Positions 10,460 to 20,858 of a DNA stretch of 64,000 bases are shown piece by piece. Below the pieces are notes generated by a model that saw nothing but the letters and a program-made list of their open reading frames with translations, made no database searches and was not told the origin of the DNA. The position numbers were made by a program, and so were the translations under genes. Positions within the stretch are counted from its first letter, which is position 1, and each line of letters starts with the position of its first letter. The DNA is from Paraburkholderia edwinii (lineage in GTDB: Bacteria; Pseudomonadota; Gammaproteobacteria; Burkholderiales; Burkholderiaceae), in contig NZ_CP080095.1 of the NCBI RefSeq assembly GCF_019428685.1, forward strand, positions 1,550,001-1,614,000, read 5' to 3'.

Positions 10460-11073
10460 GGCGCCCCCCAGAGCGGATAGCCCGCCGCGAGCAGCATGCC
10501 CGACAGCGCGATCAGCGGCAGGCCGATCAGCGCGGTCGGGTCGTTCGATTCGATCGCTTCGATCAGCGTGATGCCGAGTCCTTCCGCTTTCGCGCTGCCT
10601 GCGACGTCGTACGGTGTTTCGGCGCGCAGATAGGCGTCGAGCGCGGCGTCGGGCAGCGTCCGGAAGCGCACGCGGGTCATGACATCGATGCGCTGCGCAT
10701 CTTGCGAGCGGCTGTCGAAGAGGCAAAGCGCACTGTGGAACAGCACTTCGCGACCGCGCATCGCTTTCAGTTGTGCAAGCGCTTTTTCATGGGTGCCGGG
10801 CTTGCCGATCTGCAAGTCGTCGAAGGTCGCGACCTGGTCGGAGCCGATGATGAGCGCATTGTCCGCGTCGGCGAGGCCAGCCGCGACCGCGCGCGCTTTG
10901 GCTTCGGCGAGGCGCAGCGCGGTGGCTTGCGGGCTTTCGCCGGCCTGCGGGGTTTCGTCGATGTCCGGCACAGCGACATCGAATGGAATGCGCAGGCGTT
11001 CGAGCAGCGCGCGGCGATAGCGCGAACTTGACGCGAGAATCAGGCGGGGTGGGCTTTTGAGGGGTTCCGGCAT
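10456..11073 (-). CDS. Maf family nucleotide pyrophosphatase (YceF-like)
   Basis: A 205-aa house-cleaning nucleoside triphosphate pyrophosphatase. It begins MPEPLKSPPRLILASSSRYRR with the Maf signature (LASSSxRR), followed by the conserved VAVPDIDET and IGSDQVATF segments. The YceF branch acts on 7-methyl-GTP, and the neighbourhood with yceD-rpmF-plsX is that of E. coli yceF, which supports this. The ATG at 11073 was chosen because the family motif begins within 13 residues; upstream sequence in frame is low-complexity. It is the first gene of the maf-methyltransferase pair. Confidence 0.92.
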   Translation of the reverse strand: MPEPLKSPPRLILASSSRYRRALLERLRIPFDVAVPDIDETPQAGESPQATALRLAEAKARAVAAGLADADNALIIGSDQVATFDDLQIGKPGTHEKALAQLKAMRGREVLFHSALCLFDSRSQDAQRIDVMTRVRFRTLPDAALDAYLRAETPYDVAGSAKAEGLGITLIEAIESNDPTALIGLPLIALSGMLLAAGYPLWGAP

Positions 11074-11361
11074 GGTGGAAAACGGGTTTTGAAAGGTGGT
11101 CTGCGTGCGGCGTCGTATACCGGGCCTTAAGTGTTTGACTCGAAAAGACAAAACGGATATAGTTTTGGGCTTTTCTAGCGGTGGCTTCTGCGGGTAGCGG
11201 TACGCGATCGGCAGGCCCCTCGCCGGGGGGCGCAGGCGGAAGCCGGCAAACGCGGCAGCAAGCGCGGAAGCAAGCGCAGAATCAAATGCAGTCGCAAACG
11301 CGCAGTAACAAGGCAGCAGTAACAAACCGCGGCGGCAAAACGCAGCAGGCAGGGGACGCAC

Positions 11362-12054
11362 ATGACGCATTCGACTCAGCACAAAGGCACGCCCGCTCCC
11401 GTCGATCCGCGGCAACTCGATCTGTTCGAGTTTGCACGTAGCGGGCGGCAATTCGCCGGTGTCGTGCGCGTTTCGCAACTGCCGCGCATGTTAAACGAAG
11501 TCCCGGCGGACGCGCCAGCAGACCAGCGCGATACCACGTTCACCTGGCAAGCCGAAGGATCGACGCAGCCGGAATTGCAGGACGACGGTACCGAAGGTCC
11601 GCAGCCGTATCTGCGGCTCGCGGTTCACGGTAGTGCGTGGCTCGAATGTCAGCGCTGCCTGGCACCGTACGAGCAGGCATTCAATGTCGATGCGATTTAT
11701 CGCATCGTCGGCACTGAAGCGGAAGCTGAAGAGTTTCCGCTCGATGAAGATGAAGTCGATGTGATCGTGGGCTCGCGCCAGTTCGATCTCGTCGAGTTGA
11801 TAGAAGAAGAATTGCTGTTGTCGTTGCCGCTCGTGCCGAAGCACGAAATCTGTCCCGACGTGCACGAGAGTCTGACCTCGGGCGCAGCCGGTACCGAAGG
11901 CAGCGACGAGCAGGATGAAGCAGACGAAAAAGGCGGCGCCGAGCCGGACCGGCCGAATCCGTTTGCGGTGCTGCAAGGCCTGAAATCAAAGGGCCCGGAT
12001 GGGTCCGATGATGGATCGGACGACGGGTCTGATAATTCAGGCGGCAAGCATTGA
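11362..12054 (+). CDS. yceD: YceD (DUF177) family 23S rRNA accumulation protein
   Basis: A 230-aa YceD-family protein needed for normal 23S rRNA accumulation in E. coli. The two CxxC-type cysteine regions are ECQRCLAPY and, later, EICPDVH, the latter lacking its second cysteine; the acidic segment EAEEFPLDEDEVDVI is typical. It lies directly upstream of rpmF as in most proteobacteria. The C-terminus carries DGSDDGSDDGSD, encoded by three tandem 12-bp units at 11998-12033, an addition not needed for the family fold. Confidence 0.88.
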   Translation: MTHSTQHKGTPAPVDPRQLDLFEFARSGRQFAGVVRVSQLPRMLNEVPADAPADQRDTTFTWQAEGSTQPELQDDGTEGPQPYLRLAVHGSAWLECQRCLAPYEQAFNVDAIYRIVGTEAEAEEFPLDEDEVDVIVGSRQFDLVELIEEELLLSLPLVPKHEICPDVHESLTSGAAGTEGSDEQDEADEKGGAEPDRPNPFAVLQGLKSKGPDGSDDGSDDGSDNSGGKH

Positions 12055-12136
12055 ACAGGTTGCAGGGGTAGCGCGAGGCGAGCCATGAGGCGGACCGGTT
12101 AGCGGACCCGCCAGTGGCGGTCGCGACATCGCGCTG

Positions 12137-12145
12137 TGTTAGAAT
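12137..12145 (+). promoter_or_regulatory. Extended -10 promoter for rpmF
   Basis: TGTTAGAAT matches an extended -10 element (TGn followed by a TATAAT-like hexamer with one mismatch) ending 23 nt before the rpmF ATG. No clear -35 is visible. Assignment is by eye. Confidence 0.45.
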
Positions 12146-12168
12146 TCGGAAAATTTTCAGGAGTTATC

Positions 12169-12348
12169 ATGGCAGTTCAACAGAACAAGAAGTCGCCGTC
12201 GAAGCGTGGCATGCACCGTTCGCACGATTTCCTCAACACGGCGCCGCTCGCAGTTGAGCCGAGCACGGGTGAAGTGCATCTGCGTCACCACATCAGCCCG
12301 AACGGCTACTACCGCGGCAAGAAAGTCGTCAAGACGAAGAACGACTAA
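12169..12348 (+). CDS. rpmF: 50S ribosomal protein L32
   Basis: The 59-aa large-subunit protein L32. [20 protein letters not shown] is the usual start and [16 protein letters not shown] the usual end. The shine-dalgarno AGGAG lies at 12159-12163. It is the short gene between yceD and plsX, and its mRNA is ended by the hairpin at 12522-12545. The beta-proteobacterial form lacks zinc cysteines, which is normal. Confidence 0.97.
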   Translation: MAVQQNKKSPSKRGMHRSHDFLNTAPLAVEPSTGEVHLRHHISPNGYYRGKKVVKTKND

Positions 12349-12521
12349 TCGGCGAGAGCGTGTTGCGCCCTTTCACAGGCGTTGCGCGCGGCGGTCGGTT
12401 CGTCGCTGCCGGTTCCGCGGCTGCGGTTCATACTGCGGCCACTGCAGCGGATTCAACGATTAGGTTGTTCAGTACCGGCTTGACGAACACTCGCCTGACA
12501 TTTTCCCGGCACACCGAAGAG

Positions 12522-12545
12522 GCGGCATTCACTTGCCGCTTTTTT
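12522..12545 (+). terminator. Intrinsic terminator between rpmF and plsX
   Basis: GCGGCA/TGCCGC six-base-pair stem with a six-base loop, followed by six T. It ends only 23 nt before the plsX ATG, leaving no room for a promoter downstream, so plsX must depend on read-through or this acts as an attenuator. Confidence 0.65.
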
Positions 12546-12568
12546 GTGTCTGAAATTCGTCGCACTCG

Positions 12569-13870
12569 ATGACTGTAAAACTCACGATCGATTGCATGGG
12601 TGGCGACCACGGCCCGTCCGTGACCGTCCCCGCTGCCGTCAACTTCGTTCGCTCGCATCCCGACGCGCAGCTGATGCTGGTCGGCATCGAGAGCGCGATC
12701 CGCGCGCAACTGAAGAAACTGAAGGCCGTGAACGAACCGGCGCTCACAGTCGTGCCGGCGAGCGAGATCGTCGCCATGGACGATCCGGTCGAGGTCGCGC
12801 TGCGCAAAAAGAAAGATTCTTCGATGCGCGTCGCGCTCAACCGCGTGAAGGAAGACGACGCGCAGGCCTGCATTTCCGCCGGCAACACCGGCGCGCTGAT
12901 GGCCGTGTCCCGCTACGTGCTGAAAACGCTGCCCGGCATCGAGCGTCCGGCGATCGCGTTCGCTTTGCCGAACCCGACCGGCTACACGATGATGCTCGAC
13001 CTCGGCGCGAACGTCGATTGCGAACCGCAGCATCTGCTGCAGTTTGCCGAGATGGGCCACGCGCTCGTGTCCGCGCTCGAAGGCAAGGATCGTCCGACCA
13101 TCGGTCTCCTGAACATCGGCGAAGAGATGATCAAGGGCAACGAGACGATCAAGCGCGCAGGCGAGTTGCTGCGCGCGAGCACGCTGAATTTCCGCGGCAA
13201 CGTCGAAGGCGACGACATCTATAAGGGAACGACCGATGTGATCGTCTGCGACGGTTTCGTCGGCAACGTTGCGTTGAAGACGTCGGAAGGCCTCGCGCAG
13301 ATGCTCTCCAACATCATCAAGGAAGAGTTCGGCCGCTCGTGGCTCACGAAAGTGATGGCCGTGCTCGCGCTGCCGGTGCTGTTGCGTTTCAAGAAGCGCG
13401 TCGATCATCGGCAATACAACGGCGCGGCGCTGCTCGGCTTGCGCAGCCTTGTGATCAAAAGCCACGGTTCCGCAGACGCTTATGCGTTTGAGTGGGCTAT
13501 CAAACGCGGGTATGATGCCGTCAAAAATGGCGTGCTCGACCGCCTGGCGAGCGCGATGGAGGAGAACGCCGGTTCCCTCGAACAGGCGACGCATACGGCA
13601 CAAGCGGCACGAGCCGTGGGCGGCGCAGGCGATGCAGCGGCGGTAGCTGCGGCGGGCGTGTCAGCTTCATCCGATTCCGATCCGGCCAGTGCCGGAAAGC
13701 CGACCCGCGAGCCGACCCCTGAGCCGACACCAGCCGATCCGGCGAACCCCGCCAGCTCGTCTGCCGGCGCAGTCGGCTCTGACGGTCCCGCTTCCGGTCC
13801 GGCTTCGGATCCTGTCGCAGGCCGTACAGGTCGTGCCGGGCCCTACGCCGCATCTTCCTCGAAGGCATAA
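12569..13870 (+). CDS. plsX: Phosphate acyltransferase PlsX
   Basis: Converts acyl-ACP to acyl-phosphate, the first committed step of phospholipid synthesis; peripheral membrane enzyme. It begins [16 protein letters not shown] (conserved), and has [15 protein letters not shown] and NIGEE segments of the family. The conserved core runs to about residue 345. The remaining roughly 88 residues are an Ala/Ser/Pro/Gly-rich tail ([17 protein letters not shown]), making the protein 433 aa against about 340-370 in relatives. The stop overlaps the fabH ATG by one base (TAATG). Confidence 0.95.
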   Translation: MTVKLTIDCMGGDHGPSVTVPAAVNFVRSHPDAQLMLVGIESAIRAQLKKLKAVNEPALTVVPASEIVAMDDPVEVALRKKKDSSMRVALNRVKEDDAQACISAGNTGALMAVSRYVLKTLPGIERPAIAFALPNPTGYTMMLDLGANVDCEPQHLLQFAEMGHALVSALEGKDRPTIGLLNIGEEMIKGNETIKRAGELLRASTLNFRGNVEGDDIYKGTTDVIVCDGFVGNVALKTSEGLAQMLSNIIKEEFGRSWLTKVMAVLALPVLLRFKKRVDHRQYNGAALLGLRSLVIKSHGSADAYAFEWAIKRGYDAVKNGVLDRLASAMEENAGSLEQATHTAQAARAVGGAGDAAAVAAAGVSASSDSDPASAGKPTREPTPEPTPADPANPASSSAGAVGSDGPASGPASDPVAGRTGRAGPYAASSSKA

Positions 13871-14859
13871 TGGCGCAATCCACTATTTACTCCCGCGTGC
13901 TCGGCACCGGCAGTTATCTGCCGCCGCAACGCGTCTCCAACCAGCAACTGGCTGATCGACTCGCGAAGCAGGGCATCGAAACGAGCGATGAATGGATCGT
14001 CGCCCGCACGGGCATCCACGCACGCCACTTCGCTGAACCCGACGTGACGACGAGCGACCTCTCGCTGTTCGCGTCGCAACGCGCGATCGAAGCCGCCGAT
14101 GTCGATCCTCAGTCGATCGATCTCATCATCGTCGCGACCTCGACACCCGATTTCGTGTTTCCGAGCACCGCGTGTCTGCTGCAGAACAAGCTCGGCATCA
14201 GGAACAATGGCGCCGCGTTCGACGTGCAGGCCGTGTGCTCGGGCTTCGCGTACGCCGTCGCGACAGCGGACAGCTTTATCCGCAGCGGCCAGCATCGCAC
14301 CGCGCTCGTCGTCGGTGCGGAGACGTTCTCGCGCATTCTCGATTTCAACGATCGCACCACGTGCGTGCTGTTCGGCGATGGAGCGGGCGCGGTCGTGCTG
14401 CAGGCATCGAACGAGCCGGGCGTGCTCGCGAACGCGCTGCACGCGGACGGCAGCTACTCGAACATTCTGTGCACGCCGGGCAATGTGAACGGCGGCGTCG
14501 TGTCGGGCAGTGCTTTCCTGCATATGGACGGCCAGGCGGTGTTCAAGCTCGCGGTCGGCGTGCTCGAAAAAGTCGCGGTCGAAGCGCTCGAAAAAGCGAA
14601 CCTCAAAGCCGAAGAAGTCGACTGGCTGATTCCGCATCAGGCCAATATCCGCATCATGCAAAGCACGTGCCGCAAGCTCGGCCTGCCGCAGGAGCGGATG
14701 ATCGTCACCGTGCACGAGCATGGCAATACGTCGGCGGCTTCGATCCCGCTCGCACTCGACGTCGCCGTGCGCGACGGCCGTATCAAGCGCGGCCATACCG
14801 TGCTGATCGAAGGCGTCGGCGGCGGCTTTACATGGGGCGCTTCGGTGATCCGTTTCTGA
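13870..14859 (+). CDS. fabH: Beta-ketoacyl-ACP synthase III FabH
   Basis: Condenses acetyl-CoA with malonyl-ACP to start fatty acid synthesis. The 329-aa thiolase-fold protein has the Cys-His-Asn triad: Cys123 in [12 protein letters not shown], His256 in [10 protein letters not shown] and Asn286 in [13 protein letters not shown]. Length is normal. Translationally coupled to plsX through TAATG. Confidence 0.97.
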   Translation: MAQSTIYSRVLGTGSYLPPQRVSNQQLADRLAKQGIETSDEWIVARTGIHARHFAEPDVTTSDLSLFASQRAIEAADVDPQSIDLIIVATSTPDFVFPSTACLLQNKLGIRNNGAAFDVQAVCSGFAYAVATADSFIRSGQHRTALVVGAETFSRILDFNDRTTCVLFGDGAGAVVLQASNEPGVLANALHADGSYSNILCTPGNVNGGVVSGSAFLHMDGQAVFKLAVGVLEKVAVEALEKANLKAEEVDWLIPHQANIRIMQSTCRKLGLPQERMIVTVHEHGNTSAASIPLALDVAVRDGRIKRGHTVLIEGVGGGFTWGASVIRF

Positions 14860-15053
14860 CGGCCGGCGGTTCCTGTGGCTGTCTTTCCTATGACGGCGGC
14901 GGAACTGCGCTGCTTGTGCGTCGCGAATGTGCCGCCTGCAAGCGCAGCAGAGCAAATGCCGCTCGTCGCGCATAGCACAGGAGCCCGCACACACGAACGA
15001 CAGCGTCGCGCCTGGCGCCGCGCACATCTGAATTCATCGATTTTGGGGGCGAT

Positions 15054-15986
15054 ATGAAATTTGCGTTCGTTTTTCCGGGCCAAGGCTCGCAATCGGTCGG
15101 CATGCTGAACGCGTTCGGCGATCATCCTGTTGTGCGCGAGACGGTCCAGGAAGCGTCGGACGCACTGAACCAGGACATCGGCAAGCTGATCGCCGAAGGC
15201 CCGGCAGACGATCTGAACCTCACGACGAATACGCAGCCCGTGATGCTGACCGCAGCATATGCAATTTACCGCGCGTGGCAGGCGGCCGGAGGCCCGGCAC
15301 CGGCTATCGTCGCCGGCCACAGCCTCGGCGAATACACGGCGCTCGTCGCCGCCGGCGCGCTGAAGTTTCGCGACGCGGTGCCGCTCGTGCGCTTTCGCGC
15401 GCAAGCGATGCAGACCGCGGTGCCGGTCGGCGTGGGCGGTATGGCCGCGATTCTCGGCCTCGACGACGACACCGTGCGCGCCGCGTGCAGTGAAGCGTCG
15501 TCTGAAGGCACGGTCGAAGCCGTCAACTTCAATGCGCCTGCACAGGTCGTGATCGCGGGCCACAAGGCGGCGGTGGAAAAGGCGTGCGAAATCGCCAAGG
15601 CGAAAGGCGCGAAGCGCGCGCTGCCGTTGCCGGTGTCGGCGCCGTTCCATTCGTCGCTGCTCAAGCCCGCGTCCGATCAACTGCGTACGTATCTCGCAAA
15701 CGTCGAAATCGAGGTGCCGACGATCTCGGTGATCAACAACGTCGACGTCGCGATCGTGCGCGAGCCGGCTGCGATCAAGGATGCGCTCGTGCGTCAGGCG
15801 GCCGGCGCCGTGCGCTGGGTCGAATGCGTGCAGACGATGGCGAAAGAGGGCGTCACGCAGGTGTTCGAATGCGGTCCGGGCAAGGTGCTTGCTGGCCTCA
15901 CGAAACGCATCGACGGCAATCTCAGCGGTGCGGCCATCGTCGATCCGGCGTCGCTCGACGAAGCGCTGAAGCTCGCGAACACGTAA
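15054..15986 (+). CDS. fabD: Malonyl-CoA:ACP transacylase FabD
   Basis: Loads malonyl groups onto ACP. The 310-aa protein begins MKFAFVFPGQGSQSVGM, with nucleophile Ser90 in AGHSLGEY and His199 in PVSAPFHSSLL. The 194-bp spacer from fabH holds no clear gene. The spacer after fabD contains two separate arrays of short tandem repeats (15999-16046 and 16137-16180). Confidence 0.97.
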   Translation: MKFAFVFPGQGSQSVGMLNAFGDHPVVRETVQEASDALNQDIGKLIAEGPADDLNLTTNTQPVMLTAAYAIYRAWQAAGGPAPAIVAGHSLGEYTALVAAGALKFRDAVPLVRFRAQAMQTAVPVGVGGMAAILGLDDDTVRAACSEASSEGTVEAVNFNAPAQVVIAGHKAAVEKACEIAKAKGAKRALPLPVSAPFHSSLLKPASDQLRTYLANVEIEVPTISVINNVDVAIVREPAAIKDALVRQAAGAVRWVECVQTMAKEGVTQVFECGPGKVLAGLTKRIDGNLSGAAIVDPASLDEALKLANT

Positions 15987-15998
15987 CGGCAAAAAGAG

Positions 15999-16046
15999 CG
16001 CAGTCAGCACCGAACTAAGCACCGAACTAAGCACCGCAGTCAGCAC
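15999..16046. repeat. Four tandem 12-bp units after fabD
   Basis: Four adjacent 12-mers in an A-B-B-A arrangement: CGCAGTCAGCAC, CGAACTAAGCAC, CGAACTAAGCAC, CGCAGTCAGCAC. They begin 13 bp after the fabD stop codon. Confidence 0.9.
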
Positions 16047-16136
16047 AGTAGTAAGCGGCAGCCCCGCGGCAAACGAACGGCGAACGCGCCGCCGCCGCGA
16101 CCGACCGGTTTAAACCGGTCGCGAACAGCAGGCAAG

Positions 16137-16180
16137 AGCGGAATCACAGCGGAACTAAAGCGGAATCACAGCGGAATTTC
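16137..16180. repeat. Four tandem 11-bp units before fabG
   Basis: Four adjacent 11-mers AGCGGAATCAC, AGCGGAACTAA, AGCGGAATCAC, AGCGGAATTTC ending 4 bp before the fabG start codon. They replace the usual ribosome binding site region, each copy carrying AGCGGA, which may act as a weak shine-dalgarno. Confidence 0.9.
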
Positions 16181-16184
16181 AACG

Positions 16185-16934
16185 ATGGAAAAAACTCTCG
16201 ACAAGCAGATCGCAGTGGTCACCGGCGCATCGCGCGGCATCGGCCGCGCGATCGCGCTCGAACTCGCGCGTCAGGGCGCCACCGTGGTCGGCACGGCGAC
16301 CAGCGAGAGCGGCGCGCAAGCGATCACCGAAGCGTTTCGCGAAGCGAATCTGAACGGCCGCGGTGCGGTGCTCGACGTCAACGACGCCGCTGCGGTCGAA
16401 GCGCTGATCGAAGGCACGGTGAAGGAATTCGGCGCGCTCAACGTGCTTGTGAACAACGCGGGCATCACGCAGGACCAGCTCGCGATGCGCATGAAAGACG
16501 AAGACTGGGACGCGGTGCTCGACACGAACCTGAAGGCGGTGTTCCGTCTGTCGCGTGCGGTGCTGCGCCCGATGATGAAGGCGCGCGGCGGCCGCATCAT
16601 CAACATCACTTCGATCGTCGGCGCATCGGGCAATCCGGGGCAGGCCAACTACGCGGCGGCGAAGGCCGGCGTGGCCGGCATGACGCGCGCGCTCGCACGC
16701 GAGATCGGCAGCCGCGGCATCACGGTGAACTGCGTCGCGCCGGGCTTTATCGATACCGACATGACGCGCGTGCTGGCCGAAGAGCAGCAGGCCGCATTGA
16801 AGGCGCAAGTGCCGCTGGGGCGTCTGGGCGCGCCGGAGGAGATCGCTTACGCGGTCGCGTTCCTCGCATCGCCGCAAGCGGCCTACATTACGGGCGTCGA
16901 ATTGCACGTAAACGGCGGCATGTATATGTCGTAA
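16185..16934 (+). CDS. fabG: 3-oxoacyl-ACP reductase FabG
   Basis: NADPH-dependent reduction of 3-ketoacyl-ACP in the elongation cycle. The 249-aa short-chain dehydrogenase has the cofactor loop TGASRGIG (residues 13-20), NNAG (90-93) and the catalytic Ser143, Tyr156 and Lys160 (SIVGASGNPGQANYAAAK). Normal length. Position between fabD and acpP is the standard cluster order. Confidence 0.97.
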   Translation: MEKTLDKQIAVVTGASRGIGRAIALELARQGATVVGTATSESGAQAITEAFREANLNGRGAVLDVNDAAAVEALIEGTVKEFGALNVLVNNAGITQDQLAMRMKDEDWDAVLDTNLKAVFRLSRAVLRPMMKARGGRIINITSIVGASGNPGQANYAAAKAGVAGMTRALAREIGSRGITVNCVAPGFIDTDMTRVLAEEQQAALKAQVPLGRLGAPEEIAYAVAFLASPQAAYITGVELHVNGGMYMS

Positions 16935-17082
16935 TCAAATTCGGTTACTATCCGCGCCGCAGCGCAGTTTCGCTCGCGCGCGGACAGAGCCTTCGCAGCA
17001 ACGTGCGCGCCGTTTTTCCGCGGGGCAAACCTGATAAAATGCGCGCACCTGTATTTATGAACTTTTTTCCCTTGGAGGGGTA

Positions 17083-17322
17083 ATGGACAACATCGAACAA
17101 CGCGTTAAGAAGATCGTTGCGGAACAACTGGGCGTCGCCGAAGCGGAAATCAAGAACGAAGCCTCGTTCGTCAACGATCTCGGCGCTGATTCGCTCGATA
17201 CCGTCGAACTGGTGATGGCCCTTGAAGACGAATTCGGCATGGAAATCCCGGATGAAGAAGCCGAGAAGATCACCACGGTGCAGCAAGCGATCGACTACGC
17301 TCGCGCCAACGTCAAGGCTTAA
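17083..17322 (+). CDS. acpP: Acyl carrier protein
   Basis: The 79-aa acidic carrier of growing fatty acyl chains. Ser37 in [11 protein letters not shown] is the 4'-phosphopantetheine attachment site, modified by AcpS (encoded at 31985 in this window). Strong ribosome binding site GGAGGGG just before the ATG. A -10-like GATAAAAT lies at about 17031-17039, suggesting its own promoter, as expected for this highly expressed gene. Confidence 0.98.
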
Positions 17323-17633
17323 GGTCATTCGCGCCAGCATCGCCGCCTGCATGGACGTCGTCCGCATGGTCGTCGCCTGCTTTGTCGTCAGATACGTCGG
17401 CGCGTGCCTTGTCGTCGGATATGCCGGCGCCGCCCGCTTTGTCCGTGTCGGCGCGCCGCTGTTGCGCGGCCCGCGCGCCACGCGTGGAACAGGCGGCCAG
17501 GCCGCCGCTACCGGTGTTCATGCCAGGCTCATAGCCACAGGGTACACAGGCTCGTCGCCTGTTGCCGCTGTGGCTTTTGCTTTGGGCTGAACTGCCGTTT
17601 TTGCTTTCGTCATTCTATGGAAAAGGGGTTACC
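17323..17633. other. acpP-fabF spacer with degenerate repeats
   Basis: 311 bp without a gene. Its first half (about 17340-17460) consists of imperfect repeats built on GTCGTC(A/G)GATA(C/T)G(T/C)CGGCG and similar words. Its second half holds the acpP terminator described separately and ends in the fabF ribosome binding site AAAAGGGG. Confidence 0.6.
17533..17582 (+). terminator. Branched intrinsic terminator after acpP
   Basis: An outer eight-base-pair stem AGCCACAG/CTGTGGCT encloses an inner stem ACAGGC/GCCTGT, and is followed by TTTTGCTTT. It probably limits read-through from the strongly expressed acpP into fabF. Confidence 0.75.
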
Positions 17634-18872
<1,239 letters not shown>

Positions 18873-18885
18873 GCGGCGTTACCGG

Positions 18886-19356
18886 TTGACCCAGTCGCAA
18901 ACGCAATACTCGCAGAAATTCCAGGGCGGATCGTCGCAGCGCATCGTGCTGCGGCGGTCCGCCTTGGTGTATGGCGCGACCGCGGCCTTCATCGCGATTG
19001 CGGCCACGGCAGTCTTCACCACCTTGATGCCGCGCGCCGGATGGGTGCATGCCGCCGTCGCCGTGCTGACGATGCTCGCCGTGTTGTGCCTTGCGTGGGC
19101 GCATGACGCGCGCCGCCGCCCCGCGTCGCTTAAAATCGGGCCCGATGGTTTGACGGCGTGGAACCGCGCTGGGCAGCCGATCGCGCAGGGCCGTATCGCA
19201 AGCTTCGCGCAGTGGAGCGGTTGGCTGCTGTCGGTCGTGCTTGTAAGCGACAATGGCCGCTCCCGCACGCTGCTTGTCACGGCCGACATGCTTTGCTCCG
19301 ACCATTTCCGTGAGCTGTCGGTACTGGCCCGGCGCGCCGCGCACGGGGCAATGTAA
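18886..19356 (+). CDS. YgfX-like small membrane protein
   Basis: A 156-aa protein with two closely spaced membrane helices (about residues 28-47 and 53-70) followed by a soluble domain: LKIGPDGLTAWNRAGQPI and RSRTLLVTADMLCSDHFREL. This layout and the last motif resemble the YgfX family (E. coli CptA, linked to SdhE), but I rank this as moderate. The proposed start is TTG at 18886, 13 bp after fabF; no ATG or GTG gives a better frame before the first helix. It precedes rpoE by 92 bp and has no sdhE neighbour. Confidence 0.6.
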   Translation: MTQSQTQYSQKFQGGSSQRIVLRRSALVYGATAAFIAIAATAVFTTLMPRAGWVHAAVAVLTMLAVLCLAWAHDARRRPASLKIGPDGLTAWNRAGQPIAQGRIASFAQWSGWLLSVVLVSDNGRSRTLLVTADMLCSDHFRELSVLARRAAHGAM

Positions 19357-19448
19357 CGACTGTTACCGCGGTTACTGCTGTAACGTGACAGGATGAAGGG
19401 GACGCTACAATGGTCCCCCCGCGGGCCCCTTGCTAACGGATTTATCAG

Positions 19449-20048
19449 GTGAGCGAAAAAGAAATTGATCAGGTGCTGGTCGAGCGCGTGCAGAACGGCG
19501 ACAAGGCCGCGTTCGAGCTTCTGGTCACCAAGTACCACCGCAAGATCATCCGGCTGATCTCGCGCCTCGTGCGGGATCCCGCCGAGGTCGAGGATGTGGC
19601 CCAGGATGCGTTCATCAAGGCATACCGGGCGCTTCCGCAATTCCGCGGCGAGTCGGCTTTCTATACGTGGTTGTACCGGATTGCCGTGAACACGGCGAAG
19701 AACTACCTTGCGACGCAGGGCCGGCGGGCGCCCACGTCCACAGAAGCGGACGCCGAAGAAGCTGAAACTTTCTCGGATGCCGACCAACTAAGGGATATCA
19801 ACACGCCCGAGTCGATGTTGATGAGCAAACAGATCGCAGAGACGGTCAATGCTGCAATGGCGGTTTTACCGGAAGAGCTGCGCACCGCCATTACTCTTCG
19901 TGAAATTGAGGGTTTGAGCTACGAGGAAATCGCCGAAATGATGGGCTGCCCGATCGGCACCGTCAGATCGAGAATTTTCCGCGCTCGCGAAGCCATTGCG
20001 GCAAAATTGCGTCCGCTGCTGGACACACCCGAGGGCAAGCGCTGGTAA
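19449..20048 (+). CDS. rpoE: RNA polymerase sigma factor RpoE (sigma-E/AlgU type)
   Basis: ECF sigma factor for envelope stress. The 199-aa protein has region 2 (AFELLVTKYHRKIIRLISRLV, EDVAQDAFIKAYRAL, FYTWLYRIAVNTAKN) and region 4 (TLREIEGLSYEEIAEMMGC, GTVRSRIFRAREAI). GTG start at 19449 gives the typical MSEKEIDQVLVERVQ beginning. Upstream DNA (19360-19445) contains repeated GTTAC/GTAAC words and a GGGGAC/GTCCCC inverted repeat around a TACAAT hexamer, a plausible promoter. It is followed by its anti-sigma gene rseA and by mucB and mucD. Confidence 0.96.
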   Translation: MSEKEIDQVLVERVQNGDKAAFELLVTKYHRKIIRLISRLVRDPAEVEDVAQDAFIKAYRALPQFRGESAFYTWLYRIAVNTAKNYLATQGRRAPTSTEADAEEAETFSDADQLRDINTPESMLMSKQIAETVNAAMAVLPEELRTAITLREIEGLSYEEIAEMMGCPIGTVRSRIFRAREAIAAKLRPLLDTPEGKRW

Positions 20049-20167
20049 TTGGCTGATGGTTGGCGGGTAGTTCGCCGTTAATCAGCTGATCGTCGCTTCG
20101 GGGCAGCGGTCCAATATCTGGGTCAGGTGGTGTCACTACGGGGTGTCTGTAAAGGATGGGGAGCATC

Positions 20168-20824
20168 ATGGGGTCGGTTTCGTTGCACGCGCAAGCGAAC
20201 TCGCAGGCCAATCTGCAAACGGGCTCGCGCGGCGAGCGTCTGTCTGCCTTGATCGACGGTGAATGGCAAGGAGAAGACTCCGGCGCATTCATCGCCGCGC
20301 TCGATCATGAAGATCGCGCGGCGTGGTCGAACTATCACCTGATCGGCGACGCATTGCGTTCCGACGATCTCGCATTGAGCGCAAGCGCCAGCCGCGCGTT
20401 CATGAGCGGCTTCGCGGCGCGCTTCGAACACGAAGCGCATATCGTCGCGCCGTCGGCGTCGCGCGCAAGCGGCGCAGCCACACAGCGCACGCTGTTCGGC
20501 CTGCGTCTCGCGCCGGCGTTCGCAGTCGCTGCCGCGGCGGCCACGCTCACATGGATCGTGGTGCCGCAACTGCAGGGCGTGAATACCGGTCTGCAGAATG
20601 TATCGCAGGTCGCATCCGTTTCGTCGTCAGGCGATCGTGTGCAGCGCGTGGCGATGGCGTCGATGCCGGCCGCGACCGCACAACCGGCGGTGCAGGACGC
20701 GAACATCATCCGCGACGCGAGTCTCGATCAGTATCTCGAGGCCCATCAGCAATTCGCGCAGCAGCCGTCGATGGGCGCCGCGATGCCGCTGATCCGCGCG
20801 GCCGTTACGACGCCAGGCCGCTAG
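20168..20824 (+). CDS. rseA: Anti-sigma-E factor RseA/MucA
   Basis: Inner-membrane anti-sigma factor that binds RpoE. The 218-aa protein has an N-terminal cytoplasmic domain (GERLSALIDGEW, WSNYHLIGDALRSDD, typical of RseA), one membrane helix about residues 113-133 (LAPAFAVAAAAATLTWIVVP) and a periplasmic tail. The second of two close ATGs was chosen because AAAGGATGGGG lies before it. Second gene of the rpoE operon; release by regulated proteolysis is the family mechanism. Confidence 0.9.
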   Translation: MGSVSLHAQANSQANLQTGSRGERLSALIDGEWQGEDSGAFIAALDHEDRAAWSNYHLIGDALRSDDLALSASASRAFMSGFAARFEHEAHIVAPSASRASGAATQRTLFGLRLAPAFAVAAAAATLTWIVVPQLQGVNTGLQNVSQVASVSSSGDRVQRVAMASMPAATAQPAVQDANIIRDASLDQYLEAHQQFAQQPSMGAAMPLIRAAVTTPGR

Positions 20825-20858
20825 GGCCTGCGATAAGGTCGACAGGATCGATAGCTCG

